In this document: positions 32,501 through 44,144 of the stretch, in pieces
How positions within the stretch are numbered: the stretch's first letter is position 1
Layout of the letters: every line of letters starts with the position of its first letter
Origin: Cristatella mucedo
Taxonomy: Eukaryota > Bryozoa > Phylactolaemata > Cristatellidae
Assembly: GCA_009760855.2 (NCBI GenBank)
Contig: WPIO01000145.1
Location: 521,001 to 585,000 of the forward strand
Reading direction: 5' to 3'
DNA: 64,000 nucleotides
The notes under the pieces: generated by a model
What the model was told of the DNA's origin: nothing
The model's database searches: none
What the model saw: only the letters and a program-made list of their open reading frames with translations
Program-made: the position numbers and the translations under genes

Positions 32501-35500
32501 TTTGCGTTGGCAGCTTGCCGATTTCCCCAAGATTGTATGCTAGTGCAATGTAGTAGCAGTGGCAGGAAGGGGTGGGCAGTTGGAAAGTTAGCAGATTGAT
32601 AGGTGACAGGTAGGGAGATGAGTGGGGTGGGAGCAGGGGAGGGAGGGGCTAGGCACGGATGTGATAGCAGCTCACTGGTGCAGCATCTCTACTCCTGGCT
32701 GATATAGTCAAAGACGACTGCTGGCCCTCTGGACCCTATACCCACTGTTCTTCTGCTGCGCATACATCTACTGCTGCCATGCATAGCTAACATAATAAAT
32801 ATGTCCTTAGCCACAGGTCTCGTCCTTGCACATTTCGAAAAGGTGGTCAGGCTTCTCATTAAGAAAGTGACACTGGACCAGGAGAACCTAAGCAACATCC
32901 ACCCAGTCTCCCCACTGCTGTTACTATCAAAGACACTGGTACGACTTGTCGCCGACCAGCCAAATGGTTACATAAAAACACCAAACAAGCACTGCGAGCA
33001 AGTAAATTTCGGTCAGGATTTTGAGCTAATCACTACACAGAGCCTGCATTGCTTTGGGTGTATAATGATCTTCTCAGGAATTAAGACTTATGTTAGGTCT
33101 CTCAGCTTATTTTGCTTGATATTGCAGCAACGTTTGATGCAATTGATCACCAAGTCCTGAGTGCCTCTCATCTTGCCTGGGCATCACGGGCACTTCAGTG
33201 CAATGGTTTAGGTCCTATCTCAGTGGGAGATTTATTTGATGCCAATGGGAAACAATCATCCGAGGAGCGTCTAAAGTATCTCAGACTCTATGCTTGGCCC
33301 GCTACCTTTCACAATGTATATTCTCCCTCTTGCCGATATAATTGCCAAGCACAATCCAGGCTTTCCTTTTTATGCGGATGACACGTTTACCTATGTTTTG
33401 ATCCCTTCCAGTGTGTCATATTCTCTCAGCTCCCTTGATGCATGTAATACTGACATTTGCTCTTGGATGGCAACAACTTTTCTCAGATTGAATGATGACA
33501 ACAACTTTTCTCAAATTGAATGGCGATAAAACTAGCTTGCAAGTTATGGGCAAGCCTAGTGTGACCCAGAAATGGGAAAACCAATCCCTAAAAATTAGCT
33601 CTGCCAGCATATCTTCTATAGCATGTGCACGAAATCTAGATGTCCTGTTCTAAAGTCTGGTTTGACCCAGTGGTTAAGGTGCTTGCACCGAGGTCGTGGG
33701 CTCGAGCCCATGGCGTGTGTGAAGTGCCTGAATAGAGATTAAGTTCTCTTAGGGCGCTATGCAAATGAATTATATATAAAGTGGCCTTTCACCAGACGAC
33801 CAGCTCCACAGTCGAGTCTTCTTACTTTCAGCTATGGAACACTGCAAAAAATTTGGGCTTAATTGGACAGGGATATCACATCCAAGTTGGTTCATACTTT
33901 TGTGACATCCGTCTTGACTTCTGTGACCCCTTTTGCAGGTCCTCCGACCTGTGCAATTAGGCCTTCTTAGGTGGTTCAAAACACTGCTGCTAGTCTTTCG
34001 TGATCATGACAGTTGCAATGTTACACCACTTTTCCCCTACTTGCACTGGCTCACTATCAAGTAGCGTATCGAACTCAAGGTTTTGTTTTTCACTTTTGAG
34101 TCTCTTCATTCCCTGACTTCAGCCTACTTAGCAAGCTAGCTACTCCCTAATTAAGCTAGACATCGTACCACTCTCTCGTCTGACTCAAGTATATGCCTCT
34201 AACTAATCTAAAATCCCCAGGAGACCGTGCTTTTAGTGTGCGTGCTCCTAAAACCTTGAACTCACTCCCGACTGACGTCACAATGTTCTCTGACGACATT
34301 TAAAAAAGCTAACGACACACCTGTTCCTCACAGCATGTTCTCGGTCCTTGGTAAATTTCTTTTGTGGGCTTATGCCTGCTGACGCTATGCATCTTACCGT
34401 TAAACATATTGTCATGCTTCTTTACAGCATATGTAAAAGTGCTTAGAGGGGGAGAGAGAGGCAGACAAGACATTCACAGATAAACTGCTATGCATGTCAG
34501 AGCAGGGAGTTAGTAAATGCTGGCAGGCCATGGTAGAAGCACATGGCAAAAGGTAGCCTGCAATGTGAGGTCATGAGCACCAAGGAGTGTGCTGCTGTGT
34601 GCTCGTTTGCGGCTGCTACGAGCCGTATGTAATGGAGCTGTCGGTATGCAGATCCTACATTAGCCTGCTGCTAGCTCTTGCCGTGTTATGGCACCAGTGG
34701 GAAGGTTGAGCAATAATATGCACAGGCTGTGCCATCAGGCAGTGGTGAAGTCTTGGCACATAGCTCTGCAGCACCCTCTCCCATTAGCATTTGTCGGTGC
34801 TGTTGGCATTTATGCCGATGCTGCCAGTTCTTGCAGAGGCGTTTGAGAGTCTCAGCGCTAGGCGGCAGCCTTGCCTTCTTGGGCAGCATTTCTTTTATCA
34901 TTGGTTAGTGGAACGATCTCTCGAAATAGAAATCGGCTTGACTGTTTCTCGCCGGATGTACAGTTACGAATTGTAACAGCCATTCACTCTTGTTGATGTG
35001 GTCAAGATGGACCTGATTCAGTGAGCCTGTGGCTCACACACTTGGATGGAAGGTTGGTTCATGAACTACGCAGCAAATTTTCGGTTAGGCCAATCGCTGG
35101 GAGGGGATGGGCTGATTTAACAGCCACATTTGCATAGCAGTAGAAGAGCCTTAAACAGGTATCGCTACCCCTTGCAGTTGGCAATACAGGATCGACCACT
35201 GCTGGATTCGAACCCATGGCCTCGGTCGTGAAAGAGCAAACATCTTACCTCCGGGGCTAACAATAAAGGGTCGCCCACTGCAGGATTCGAACCCACGACC
35301 TCGGTCTTGAAAAGGGTGAACATCCCACCTCCTCGGCTAACAATGGAGCTGGTGGAAGGTCCTTAAAGCTTCGATTTGCTTAAACTGTTTAAGGTGGCTG
35401 CAAGTATGCAAGGCCGTTAGTTGTAAATCAAGAGTCTAACGAAACACAACTCGATGTCCAAGGAAGTGATAATGGTAATAAAAAAAGTGCGCAAAAGTGA

Positions 35501-37381
35501 GCTCAACGAAAGGTGTCAAGAGTTTGATTAAGATTCGTGTCTAACGGTCTCCCTTTCTTAATAATAATAGTGGCTCAATCAAAATTAGCATGGTAGGCAT
35601 TCATTTTTGGACAAATCTCAGTTTTGATATGAATGGATTTTGATCAAAACTGAGCTAATTGTGCCGAATGTTTGCACAACTATAGCAGACCACGTGAGAG
35701 ACAAGTGGGGAATAAGTGTCACGCTTTAGAAAGGTCCCCTGAACTCAGTGCAGCTTGCAGCGGCTATAAGAGATCAAAGAGAATGCTAACGAGCCTGAGC
35801 AGGCTGGATGACACCACCTCCAAACTTCGGGCTTTGCAAATCCGATGGCTTTACTGCGTGATTTTTCACAAGTATTTGCTAGGATCGTGCATAAAATGCA
35901 TTCAGTTTCCACACGTGCGAATTGTCAGTTATGTGCACAAGAAAAGTGGCCGTCCGCTCTCAGAGTTGTCATATGCCGTCACATGTCACTGCAGCATTGA
36001 TGACAATCAGCCTTCTTAAAATTAGGTTTTGTGAATCATTTGTTGTAATAGTTGCAAAGAGCGGCTCAACGCCTGCACCGTGAGGCACAGACGTCGGCTT
36101 TCTGTTGCAATAGGTAGCCCAACTTGCAAAATAGCAAGCAGTATTGTGAAGTTTCCCACGTTTGCAGTAATTAATTTAGACTGCGGCTATAGGCAGCCTG
36201 GATCGAAGGCACGTCTTTGCATTAATGCAGTCGAGGCAAAAAAAATCTATCGTGACTTAACTGTCGAGGAAACGCTTTCTCGTGTGATGCGAAAGCTCCG
36301 GCACACAGACCCATTGACTCAGCTCAGCGTGGCTGCGTGTGGCCGGCTCGGGTGTGAAAGGTCGTGAACACTCGTGCCTATCGGTCGTCGATTCATCTGT
36401 GAGCTGCAGCTCAGAGCCACGGCACTTGCACTGTCGGAACCGTTCGGCAGAGCAGCGGCGGCTGACCATCGCTGGAAGGGGCGCCATGGCCTGCACGCAC
36501 GCGAGCTTCACATTTGTTCGTGCAGGCTGGTCAGAGGCAGTCCGCAGCGATAGCCGATGGCACCGCAGCGGCACCTCACGCCGACCTCTTCACCATCTAC
36601 TTGGACGGCTTCCTCAAAGTGGCGACCGCCCGCGGTTTCGAGTCCGCAGAGGCTCGAAGCTCGTGGCAGCTGACCGACGATGGCCTGCGCAAGGTCGGTG
36701 CACGCTCACACGTGCCGGGCGATAGGCGTGCCATCGTGTCGCTCGCTCCTGGCACAGGCCTCTCGCTGACTGCTGTGCCAAGCTCTGCAGTGCTTGTCGT
36801 TTTGTAGGTCGTCGACGCGGCACGAAAGGCGTACGACGACGACGCTGTAGTGCTGCTGCTGACCATGAAGCCGGTCGCGCTGACGGCGGAGGAGCGAGCT
36901 CTGCGCTCGCGGCAGGCGCGCAGCTTGCTGACCGTTGCGGACTCGGTGAGTCTAGTGAGGACCCGCTGCCGCCGCCACCTTTTTTTTTATGCCATGCCCC
37001 TCCCTAGAAGCGCCTGCCCTCCCCTTCCCACCGCCGTCGGCGTCGAGACGAGACGGGAGTGTCGCCCGCCGTTGACAATGTCCCTTTCCTCATCCAGCCT
37101 GCCAGGCCCCGTCGGTCGTGTGGGAGTCTATGTCTGCAATTGCGCTCAGCCTCGATCTTGCTTATTGTCAGTTGAGCTATCAAAACTGGACCAACGGCAC
37201 CATCAACCTGGCGGCGTCGTACAGTTCTGACTACAATGCGATATTCAACATCATCCTGTGGTTCTGCATCATATTCTTCCTGGTCGTGGTCTACGTGGCG
37301 TTTGGCATTTGGCACATGGATCCTGGCCGCGAGAGCATCATCTACCGCATGACAATGCAGAGGACCAAGAAAGACAACTAG
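25763..37381 (+). CDS. ATP6AP2: (Pro)renin receptor / V-ATPase accessory protein 2
   Basis: ATP6AP2 is a type I membrane protein that helps assemble the V-ATPase and takes part in renin and Wnt signalling. Exons are 25763-25832 (signal peptide), 28188-28309, 29857 to about 30097, 30218-30351, 32234-32431, 36526-36693, 36808-36945 and 37106-37381. Matches to the family include WNGLFSGNAFQRPRA, SVLFEAAMSELQ, AVVLLLTMKP and the conserved tail IWHMDPGRESIIYRMT. The last exon holds two N-glycosylation sites (NWTNGT), one membrane segment (about 37241-37312) and a C-terminal KKDN, a dilysine ER-retrieval signal. RSRQAR at 36904-36921 fits the furin site near the human RKTR position. The model gives about 440 residues against 350 in human; an insert in exon 5 explains part of this. 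The 3' end of exon 3 is unresolved because an in-frame TAG lies at 30094-30096. Confidence 0.93.
25833..28187 (+). other. ATP6AP2 intron 1
   Basis: Starts gtaagg and ends ccgttgttag. It holds a (GA)n tract at about 27827-27860 and open frames without recognisable domains. Confidence 0.7.
28310..29856 (+). other. ATP6AP2 intron 2
   Basis: Begins with a weak donor (gtagcg) and ends ttttctag. It holds a 205-codon plus frame at 28602-29219 with no recognisable domain and a (GA)n tract at about 29500-29540. I regard both as intronic. Confidence 0.6.
30793..30930 (-). mobile_element. LINE family 1 3' end fragment
   Basis: Reversed ATT tail (taataataataataat), then aagtgccctcagagaactta and tctaggcgctttacatttgc. 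It lies inside ATP6AP2 intron 4. Confidence 0.82.
30935..31865. mobile_element. Terminal-inverted-repeat element, copy 1 (split by a LINE)
   Basis: The left arm (about 30945-31060, gtttgttcatgcagcaatgt) is the reverse complement of the right arm (31225-31273 plus 31799-31865, attgctgtatgaacaaacgt). Between them lies AT-rich sequence with degenerate telomere-like ctaaccctaa motifs. The right arm is cut by a LINE 3' fragment at about 31274-31798. Copy 2, at about 47232-47965, shows the uninterrupted arm. No transposase is present, so the element is non-autonomous. Confidence 0.75.
31274..31798 (+). mobile_element. LINE family 1 C-terminus and 3' UTR
   Basis: Encodes the family C-terminus (FGDSAFRSYAPKAWNSLP), then the 3' UTR signature and tail attattatta. 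It sits inside the right arm of the inverted-repeat element, exactly where copy 2 reads straight from ctactag into gagcactgtg. Confidence 0.85.
32690..34465 (+). mobile_element. LINE family 1, longest copy, frameshifted
   Basis: It follows the order of the copy at 1-1795: LDPIPTVL-like start, palm region, an intact YADD catalytic box at 33371-33382, C-terminal domain and 3' UTR to about 34450. Many frameshifts and stops break it. A SINE interrupts it at 33657-33776. It lies in ATP6AP2 intron 5. Confidence 0.85.
33657..33776 (+). mobile_element. SINE family 1 with target-site duplication
   Basis: It has a tRNA-like head (tggtttgacccagtggttaa), a clear box B (ggtcgtgggctcgagcccat) and the LINE-like tail (cctgaatagagattaagttc, gggcgctatgcaaatgaatt). 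The direct repeat taaagt flanks it at 33651-33656 and 33777-33782, and LINE sequence resumes on both sides. Confidence 0.88.
34466..35129. other. ATP6AP2 intron 5 sequence, nothing recognised
   Basis: Ordinary intronic sequence with a short GA-rich patch at about 34445-34465. No domain or RNA seen. Confidence 0.4.
35130..35345 (-). mobile_element. SINE family 2, with duplicated tRNA-like head
   Basis: Reversed family 2 SINE: tail around 35140 (agtagaagagccttaaacag), then ggattcgaacccatggcctc, the reverse complement of a tRNA box B. The head occurs twice in tandem (35195-35265 and 35266-35340) with small differences. Confidence 0.75.
35346..36525. other. ATP6AP2 intron 5, distal part
   Basis: No repeat family recognised. 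It ends at the acceptor gttcgtgcag of the exon at 36526. Confidence 0.5.
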
Positions 37382-37985
37382 GAGGCTGCTGCTGCTCTCG
37401 AGGAGGCTGCTGCTGCTGCTGCTGCTGGCACCAGCACAGCACCAGCAGCAGCAGCAGCAGCCTCCTCACGCGATTCCCCGGGCTGCTGCTGCTGCTGCTG
37501 CTGTCGCTGCTTCACTACTAACTGCTAATGCGTGCTGCTGCAAGGTTGCTGCCGCCGCTGCTGTGTAGCATCCTCATTGGTAGCTTGTAATTGGCTCGTG
37601 AACTGACTCCTGCTCCTCCCTCGAAGGGCTCTTACGCTGTGGGCCGCTAGCAAGCTGCTGCTGCTGCTGCTTGGGGGAGGGGCGCTTTTCGATGTGCGCC
37701 GTGTAGTATTTGCCCCCCCCCCCCTATCCTTCTGCATCCCTCTGTCTCTGCAGCTGTCTCTGCAGCGAATCCTCTTGGCTTGTGCCTCCTCGAATCGTGC
37801 TCTCTTGTGTATGTGCGATTGTACACTCGCTGTGTAAGCACTGATTAGCGATTAGGGGTTCAGCTAAGCAGTCGGTGCGACCGAAGCAAATGTTGATACG
37901 GTTAACTATTTTGCCCAATGGGCTCACGTCATTATTGTTCGTAGCGCCTAAGCATAAATTTACCGCCGTCTTTCGGTAATAAAAC
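37382..37985 (+). other. ATP6AP2 3' UTR with CTG/CAG hairpin
   Basis: Immediately after the stop lies a near-perfect inverted repeat at 37402-37465. The arm GGAGG(CTG)n pairs with (CAG)nCCTCC around a short loop, and a further CTG run follows at 37482-37504. A canonical AATAAA at 37978-37983 is the probable polyadenylation signal. Confidence 0.65.
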
Positions 37986-38720
37986 GTCTATCTGCTATGG
38001 CTGACGCTAGGAATGTCTGCTGCTTCCTTCTCTGCCCGTTTGTCTCCCTCCTACTCCTTCACACCTCCCCCCCTCAACTCCTTTGCTTGTCGGCTGTGGC
38101 TGTTTGCTCTTTTGCTGCATCGTCTGCCAGAGTTCGGTCCAAGTTGCCTGGCCGTGCTCGCCAGAGGCCAGCATGCTTCTTCCGAGCAGGGAGCTTAACA
38201 GCACGGTTTTGAGTGGCCTCGGTTTGGTTGGCCAGCCTGGCACTGGCAACGTGTATATTTGCACCTTCCCGGTCCTTCCTTTTTTGACCCAAAGCAGTCT
38301 TCAAGGCATCAGCATTGTATTGCAAAGCAGTGTCGTATAGACAGTGTGCTAGCTCTCAGATGATCTGTGCCACAGCCTTACACGCAGCCACTAGTGGCTT
38401 CTAGGTTTATAAAACCCATTGCTGGCAAAAATCCTTTGCCTGGAACTACGCCATGAGCCTACAGGAAGCCGATCAGACGACGTGACAAGCAGGCAGTAGA
38501 AGTACAGCGTACAGAGCCGGTTGGTTATTGATTATGGCTTTACCCGACCTTGAGCTGAGTACCACTTTGTGCTAACCTGCAGCATTGCTCAGTAAAGCCA
38601 AGCCAACTTTCGTATAGATAAGCCTGCAATGCACAGGCGATTCTCGTTTGCCCAAGTCGCAGTCACACTTATGGACTTGTGTAGTGGAGATTTGGGGCAT
38701 CCTCTACGACACACGTCCCA
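37986..38720. other. Intergenic, nothing recognised
   Basis: Short open frames on both strands; no domain seen. Confidence 0.35.
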
Positions 38721-38935
38721 TGCTCATCATTTAGTGGGTCCCTGTGATTCGTCTTTGATGTGCTTATGCGTGCTGACACTGTGCATGCTGCCACTAACCA
38801 CATTTGCATGCTGACCCTGTGCATGTCACCCCTAACCATATTATTCATCTCGTTTGTTTTTCAAGCATGATTTTACTTAGATTGAGTTCTCTGAGGGCGC
38901 TTTATCAAGTGAATTATTATTATTATTATTATGCT
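38721..38935 (+). mobile_element. LINE family 1 3' UTR fragment
   Basis: Matches 31560-31790 (gctgacactgtgcatgctgc and following), then agattgagttctctgagggc and an ATT tail. Some of the 3' signature is deleted at about 38877. Confidence 0.8.
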
Positions 38936-41900
38936 CATAAACGGATGACTTTAAAAAATACATGTAAATCGTTCTTTGCATAGTGCCATAAGAGAACTTG
39001 AATCTCAATTCAGGCGCCTCATACTAGTGGTGCTGAATCGCAACTAGTCATTGTGAAAGAGTTCGGGAACTTTTACACCAATAGGAAAGTTTAAAAAAAA
39101 TTGAATTTGGTCGGGCGCCACTTGATAGGAGAGCAGCCTCCTCGGACTTCAGTGGCTCAACATCGACAACGTTTAAATGTACGTCCTTTTTCCTTATTTA
39201 TTTATTTATGCTTTCCTCATTTACCGGCGATGCCCTTTTCCTTACTTTCCTTTGTTACTTCTGCGTATGTCTAGCAACTGTAGGTAATCAGATAATATAT
39301 TTCACTACCTTTCGGTGCTCAGCTCTCTATTACATCAATCTATCTTGGATGATACAAACTTGTGGTCACATAAGTCAGGCTTCCTGTCGGGCTGGTGCTG
39401 AAGTGCCGGCTATGGCCGTATGAGGTAGTTCAGGCTTTGACCTCAGACCCAGCTGCTTGAGTGCTTTTGGAATTTTATATTTGACAGAAATGTATACGAT
39501 ACGATGAATCAATTCTAGCAGAGGCTGAGATTAAAAAGTTTAATCAGCGGCGATGCATGCATTGTGACTGAAAATTGCCGAGAAGCATTATATGGGGCAT
39601 TAAGGTCGGGAAACAGCAGCTGTCTGCCAATTTGCCCAAGGCAATTGGATCAGTGGGACTAGATTGTCAAAGGGGGAGCATATGGCTGAGCGACAGTAGT
39701 GCCGACGGTATAAGAGCTGCAATCTTTGAAATTCACCTTTCTTATGCAGATGCTATTGTGATCAGTTCGTCTCGATGAGACAAAGTAGCTAGATTAGCAG
39801 ATTTTTTGGGTTGCAACATATGCTTTGAATAGCTGTTCAATTGTCATCATGTGTAATCTGATGTGGGTATTGGAACCACAGCCACATCTATTAGCGAACA
39901 CCTCAGCTCAAATTGAGTGTCAAAGATATTTGCTTCTAGCGTGAGATGGCTATTATTCCTTTGCAGCAAATGTAATGCACATAGAAAGAGATTGAGTTCT
40001 CTGAGGGCGCTTTATGAAGTGTATTATTATTATTATAGTTTAACTGACAGCAAAGTGATGTGTATCTACAGACCCACCGGCTCACACTTGTGTGGAATAG
40101 CTAGTGATGAAATTCAAATAATCTAATTGCTTCTACACCTCCCTTGAGCAGCTGTTTCAAATTATTGACGCTTCTTTCTACAAAATATGAATGATAATGA
40201 CTGGTATATTTCCTGTCAATAGCTTTACGATCTGTTCCTAAGCAACTTTTTTTGGTATTTCCACTGAAAGAATCCATGCATATTACTCGGAAAGCTTTAT
40301 ATATCGGGCTGCGTGACTCGGGCAATCAAACATTATATTTCTACACTGGTAGCTTTCATCGAAGTTTCATCTGAAGTTTTGTCGCGACTGCCATTTTGTT
40401 TCTATCATGTCTATAACCTATGAAGTAATACTGTTGGAGCTTCAGGCTGTCACTAATGCTTCGAGCCTGTAAATCGCTGCTCTCCACTCTCATTGCTTGC
40501 AAATCTGATGCTCAAGCCTTCAGTCAACTGTAAAAGATTATTTTGCCACCTGCTAAACAAATATTAGGTTAGGAGTGCTGGATTTCGGCCAGATTACTTA
40601 AACTGAAAGACGATACAATCGAACTCCTCGAAGGAATCCTAAATGCAAGCCGGGAATTTGTAACTTTGAGCTCAAGCAGAAGCGGCCGTAGACCTTCAGA
40701 GAGTGCTTGCAATATGACCGTTCTACCGGGCAACTTTCTGCCGATCGTTTAAATCAGAAGATCATGAATGTGTCTGTGTCAGGAGCAGCAGCAGCAGGAG
40801 AGGGCTGAGAAGAGCTAAAGCCAAGCTACAAGCATGGATGCTCGGATTACACATCCATCCATTACACGTGGGCATCCATTACACACCGACAGAGAGAAAT
40901 AATAACCCGAAGACAGCAGCCAATGATGCTCGACTTCTGTTCACGACTAAGGTGGCTAGCTGAAGATCCTACTCAGCTCCTTGCTTATCTCTCTAGGCTT
41001 CTGACTTCTGTAGTTCAGTATTGGCGAGGCTGCCCGAGGCTGAGGCATTGGGTCTCTCTGGTGCTGAAGCTAAAAACAAAGCTGAGTGTGAAAGCTGCAT
41101 AGACTAATGACTCGCTCCCAAATTCAAGCACAAATGCTGAGATCGTCTCTCCTGCTCAAGAATCGGACTTCCTTTCCAGCTATCTCACGCTTATTCTCTT
41201 ATACCTCTTCGCTATTCCTTGCTTTGAACGTCCAGTGGTCATCAGTTTCGTCGTCAGCGTAGTACGGTCTCCTTGTTTGCGCATGTGCCAAACCCGGTGT
41301 GTCTTAAACTTTTGACCATTCTTAAAGTATCTGACAAAGTCGTGTAGATGCATTTTTCGAGAGAGTGATACCTGGCTTGTTCGCAAATTTCTTTTCACAT
41401 AGCGTCATGACAACCAAAACTGCGCTGGAAACTTCGTGTTTCCGAATTCGCGTGAAACCGCCACACAAGTTTGTATACTTTTTAAGCACCCAGAGAGGTG
41501 ACGACACACACGATTTATTGCTTCTTCATATCCATCCTATCCTTCTGATGGAATTTTTGCTACCTTGACTCGTACCATAAAACTGCAATGTTTGAGGTTG
41601 GGCCTTGATGGACAAATGCATTTGAAGCTCATAATGGTGGTCGCACTACAGCGTCACTAATTAGAAGAGCAAACTACTAGTCTAACCGCATGCTTAGGGT
41701 GCCGTATGAGTTCGGTTATTGTCATTGTTTGACTTAAACAAATTGGCCTACATCCAGCAGCAAATGTCTACAAGGGAATCACTCAGTTTATTTGTCGCTA
41801 CAGCTGATTCAATAGCAAAGACCAGGAGCGTACACTTATGGAAATCTATACGCGACTGGTCTGGTAGGTGAGGTGTGACTACCACACGACACGAAGTGAA

Positions 41901-42359
41901 CACGATTGGAAAAAACGATTTGAACCACACTAGAGCCTTATAGATCAGATCGTCGTTGCCAATCGTTTAAGTATGATAACATAATCAATAGCAATTCAAT
42001 CTTAAAAGCATTCACAATAATTTTTTCAGAAATCAGGCAGTAATTAGCCACTAACACAGCACACAACGGTTCTAGCCCTATCCGACGCTTGTAAAATACC
42101 GACGAAGCTACGAATCGAGGCACGCCTGGGGATTCGTAGAGGCTGCATCTACACAAGCACGCATTGCGACAGTAGCTGAGTGCGGCAGCAAAAAATAATG
42201 TCTAACTTAATATAACAATTCCCTATCTATAGCGTAGAGCTGTCTATAGAGTGCATAAGTGCCCAGCACCAGCCAGTAGGTACAACTCTTTCATTCGATG
42301 CCAAACCACAACTGACTGAAAGTAACATGACTTGGGATTTATATGTCACATAAACAGAT
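38936..42359. other. Gene-poor stretch with small repeat fragments
   Basis: I see no gene over about 3.4 kb. A reversed SINE family 1 tail lies at about 38975-39025 (agagaacttgaatctcaatt). A LINE family 1 3' tip on plus lies at 39955-40040 (agagattgagttctctgagg then attattattatta). The remainder is AT-rich with short frames. Confidence 0.5.
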
Positions 42360-42450
42360 AATGATAATAATAGTAATAATAATAATACATTAGTATAACA
42401 CGCTCAGAGAACATACCCGATTCTTAATCATAATTCAGGAACCTCGATTA
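42360..42450 (-). mobile_element. LINE or SINE 3' tip
   Basis: Reversed ATT-type tail (aataatagtaataataataa) followed by a degraded family 3' signature. Confidence 0.5.
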
Positions 42451-42544
42451 ATATCTAGGCAGTCTTAATCTGGAAAATGCAGCAAGACATCGTTTTAGAT
42501 CTACACACACCCATGGTCATTGACATATGAGTCTATACATATGA

Positions 42545-43065
42545 CTATGTTGTCAATAAAAATATAGAGCAAAGTTCTTACGCTGACCCACAAGGCCCGC
42601 CACGGCTTGGCTCCTTCGTACCTAGCTGAACTGCTGCATCAGTTTCAGCCTGTTCGCGCCCTCAGATCCTGTGTGGACAATAAATTAGCTGTCCCACTCC
42701 CCCGCTTAAAGACAGTTGGCGACAGAAGCTTTAGCTCTGCAGGTCCTAGACTGTGCAACTCGCTTCCACAATTCTTACGCAACGACAACTACTCTCCTAC
42801 TGCCGGCTATGGCACATATTTTTCAGCGGTCATGAGCTGCTACTTCTATGCTACTCACTACCTCAACTGCTCTCCTGACTCTGCTATGCTTCCCACTTTT
42901 TCTTTGTTGCGTGAGACGAAGTGTGTTGGCTACCGAATGCGTACCGTAAGCCGCTTAGGCTATGAGTGCACTATACAAAACTCTCCTGCGTAACACCCAC
43001 ATGGTCTTTATGACTTTTTGGAGTTACTGACGGAGATACACTACATTACATTACATATATAATAA
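42545..43065 (+). mobile_element. LINE family 2, 5'-truncated
   Basis: Encodes a LINE C-terminus (APSYLAELLHQFQPVRALRS, then VGDRSFSSAGPRLCNSLPQF) with an open frame to 42993. A 3' UTR and the tail cattacattacat at about 43045 follow. It is the best-preserved copy of the element found at 745-1176. Confidence 0.88.
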
Positions 43066-43370
43066 AGGATCGGTCACGAAACCAACGTCAGTCAAGCCAC
43101 GCTGCTAGGATATTATGTATATGTAGCGGTACGTTGGCGGAAAGAGAGGGAAGATGGGGAGAGAGAGGATTCCATCGATCTAGATCCTCTCAAACTTAGC
43201 AGTGATCATTATTCCTTAACCATAGCGGCTCCTAAACTACAACGCTGCAAACCAAATTTCCTACCAGATAACCTTGACCTCAAACTAGTGGGTGTGGCGT
43301 AACTGTGCACGCACAACCTTGAACCGTAGCATTCGTCTCGCTTCCGATAAAGGCTCTACGACAGCAGAAG

Positions 43371-44106
43371 ATGTTGGCATCTGCACTCTGTCGCACTCTG
43401 GTAAAAACAACCGTAGTCTGCTCTGTTGTTTTTCGAGTGAAGATTGTGTTCTTATTATCTCGGTCTTTAATTGCAACAGTTTTGTTCTTTTCAGCCGTAG
43501 CTTTTAACTATGTCTACGTGACTCGTGCCTTTCTTTGCAGTTCCGCAACTCTGGTGCTTTAACTTATGTGGCGAGAGGTTTCAGCTCTTCAGCTGGCGAC
43601 AAAGTAAGTGCAGCTAATAGCTTCTTTTATCAGCCACATGTTCGATCCCCCACTTGTCCTCCAATGGTGTTAACTTAGGCGGAGCGCTTTTCGCATGTCA
43701 GCAGCTCAGTTATCTTTGATTTGATTCTTTTGTTCCAGAAATTGTTTTCCTTGGGCAGGCTGAATCATGTTGCGATCGCCGTCCCAGACCTCGCCAAGGC
43801 GTCTGCACTATATAGGGACGTGTTCGGTGCTAAAGTTTCAGAACCTGTGGTAATATATATTGTTGATGCTAATTAATTGTTACCTACCTTTAATTTCATG
43901 TCGCATTTTTCTGTGAAATAGCTTGGATGCGCTTGACTAAAAATCGGCGTTATGTTTTTTTATTTCCTTAGCTTAAAACCATATTTACATGTTTACAATG
44001 TGCATGCTACCTCTACTTTTATAATGCTTGTTGACAATATTCATCTCTTGGAAGGGTTGGCTTTGAGAGCTGCCAGTTGACTGGTAAATTCTTCAGTGTG
44101 TGCGTG

Positions 44107-44144
<38 letters not shown>

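Noticed and set aside
33657-33776. Possible functional tRNA gene
   Set aside because: Box A and B are tRNA-like, but the copy has a LINE-type tail and target duplication and no cloverleaf, so it is a SINE.
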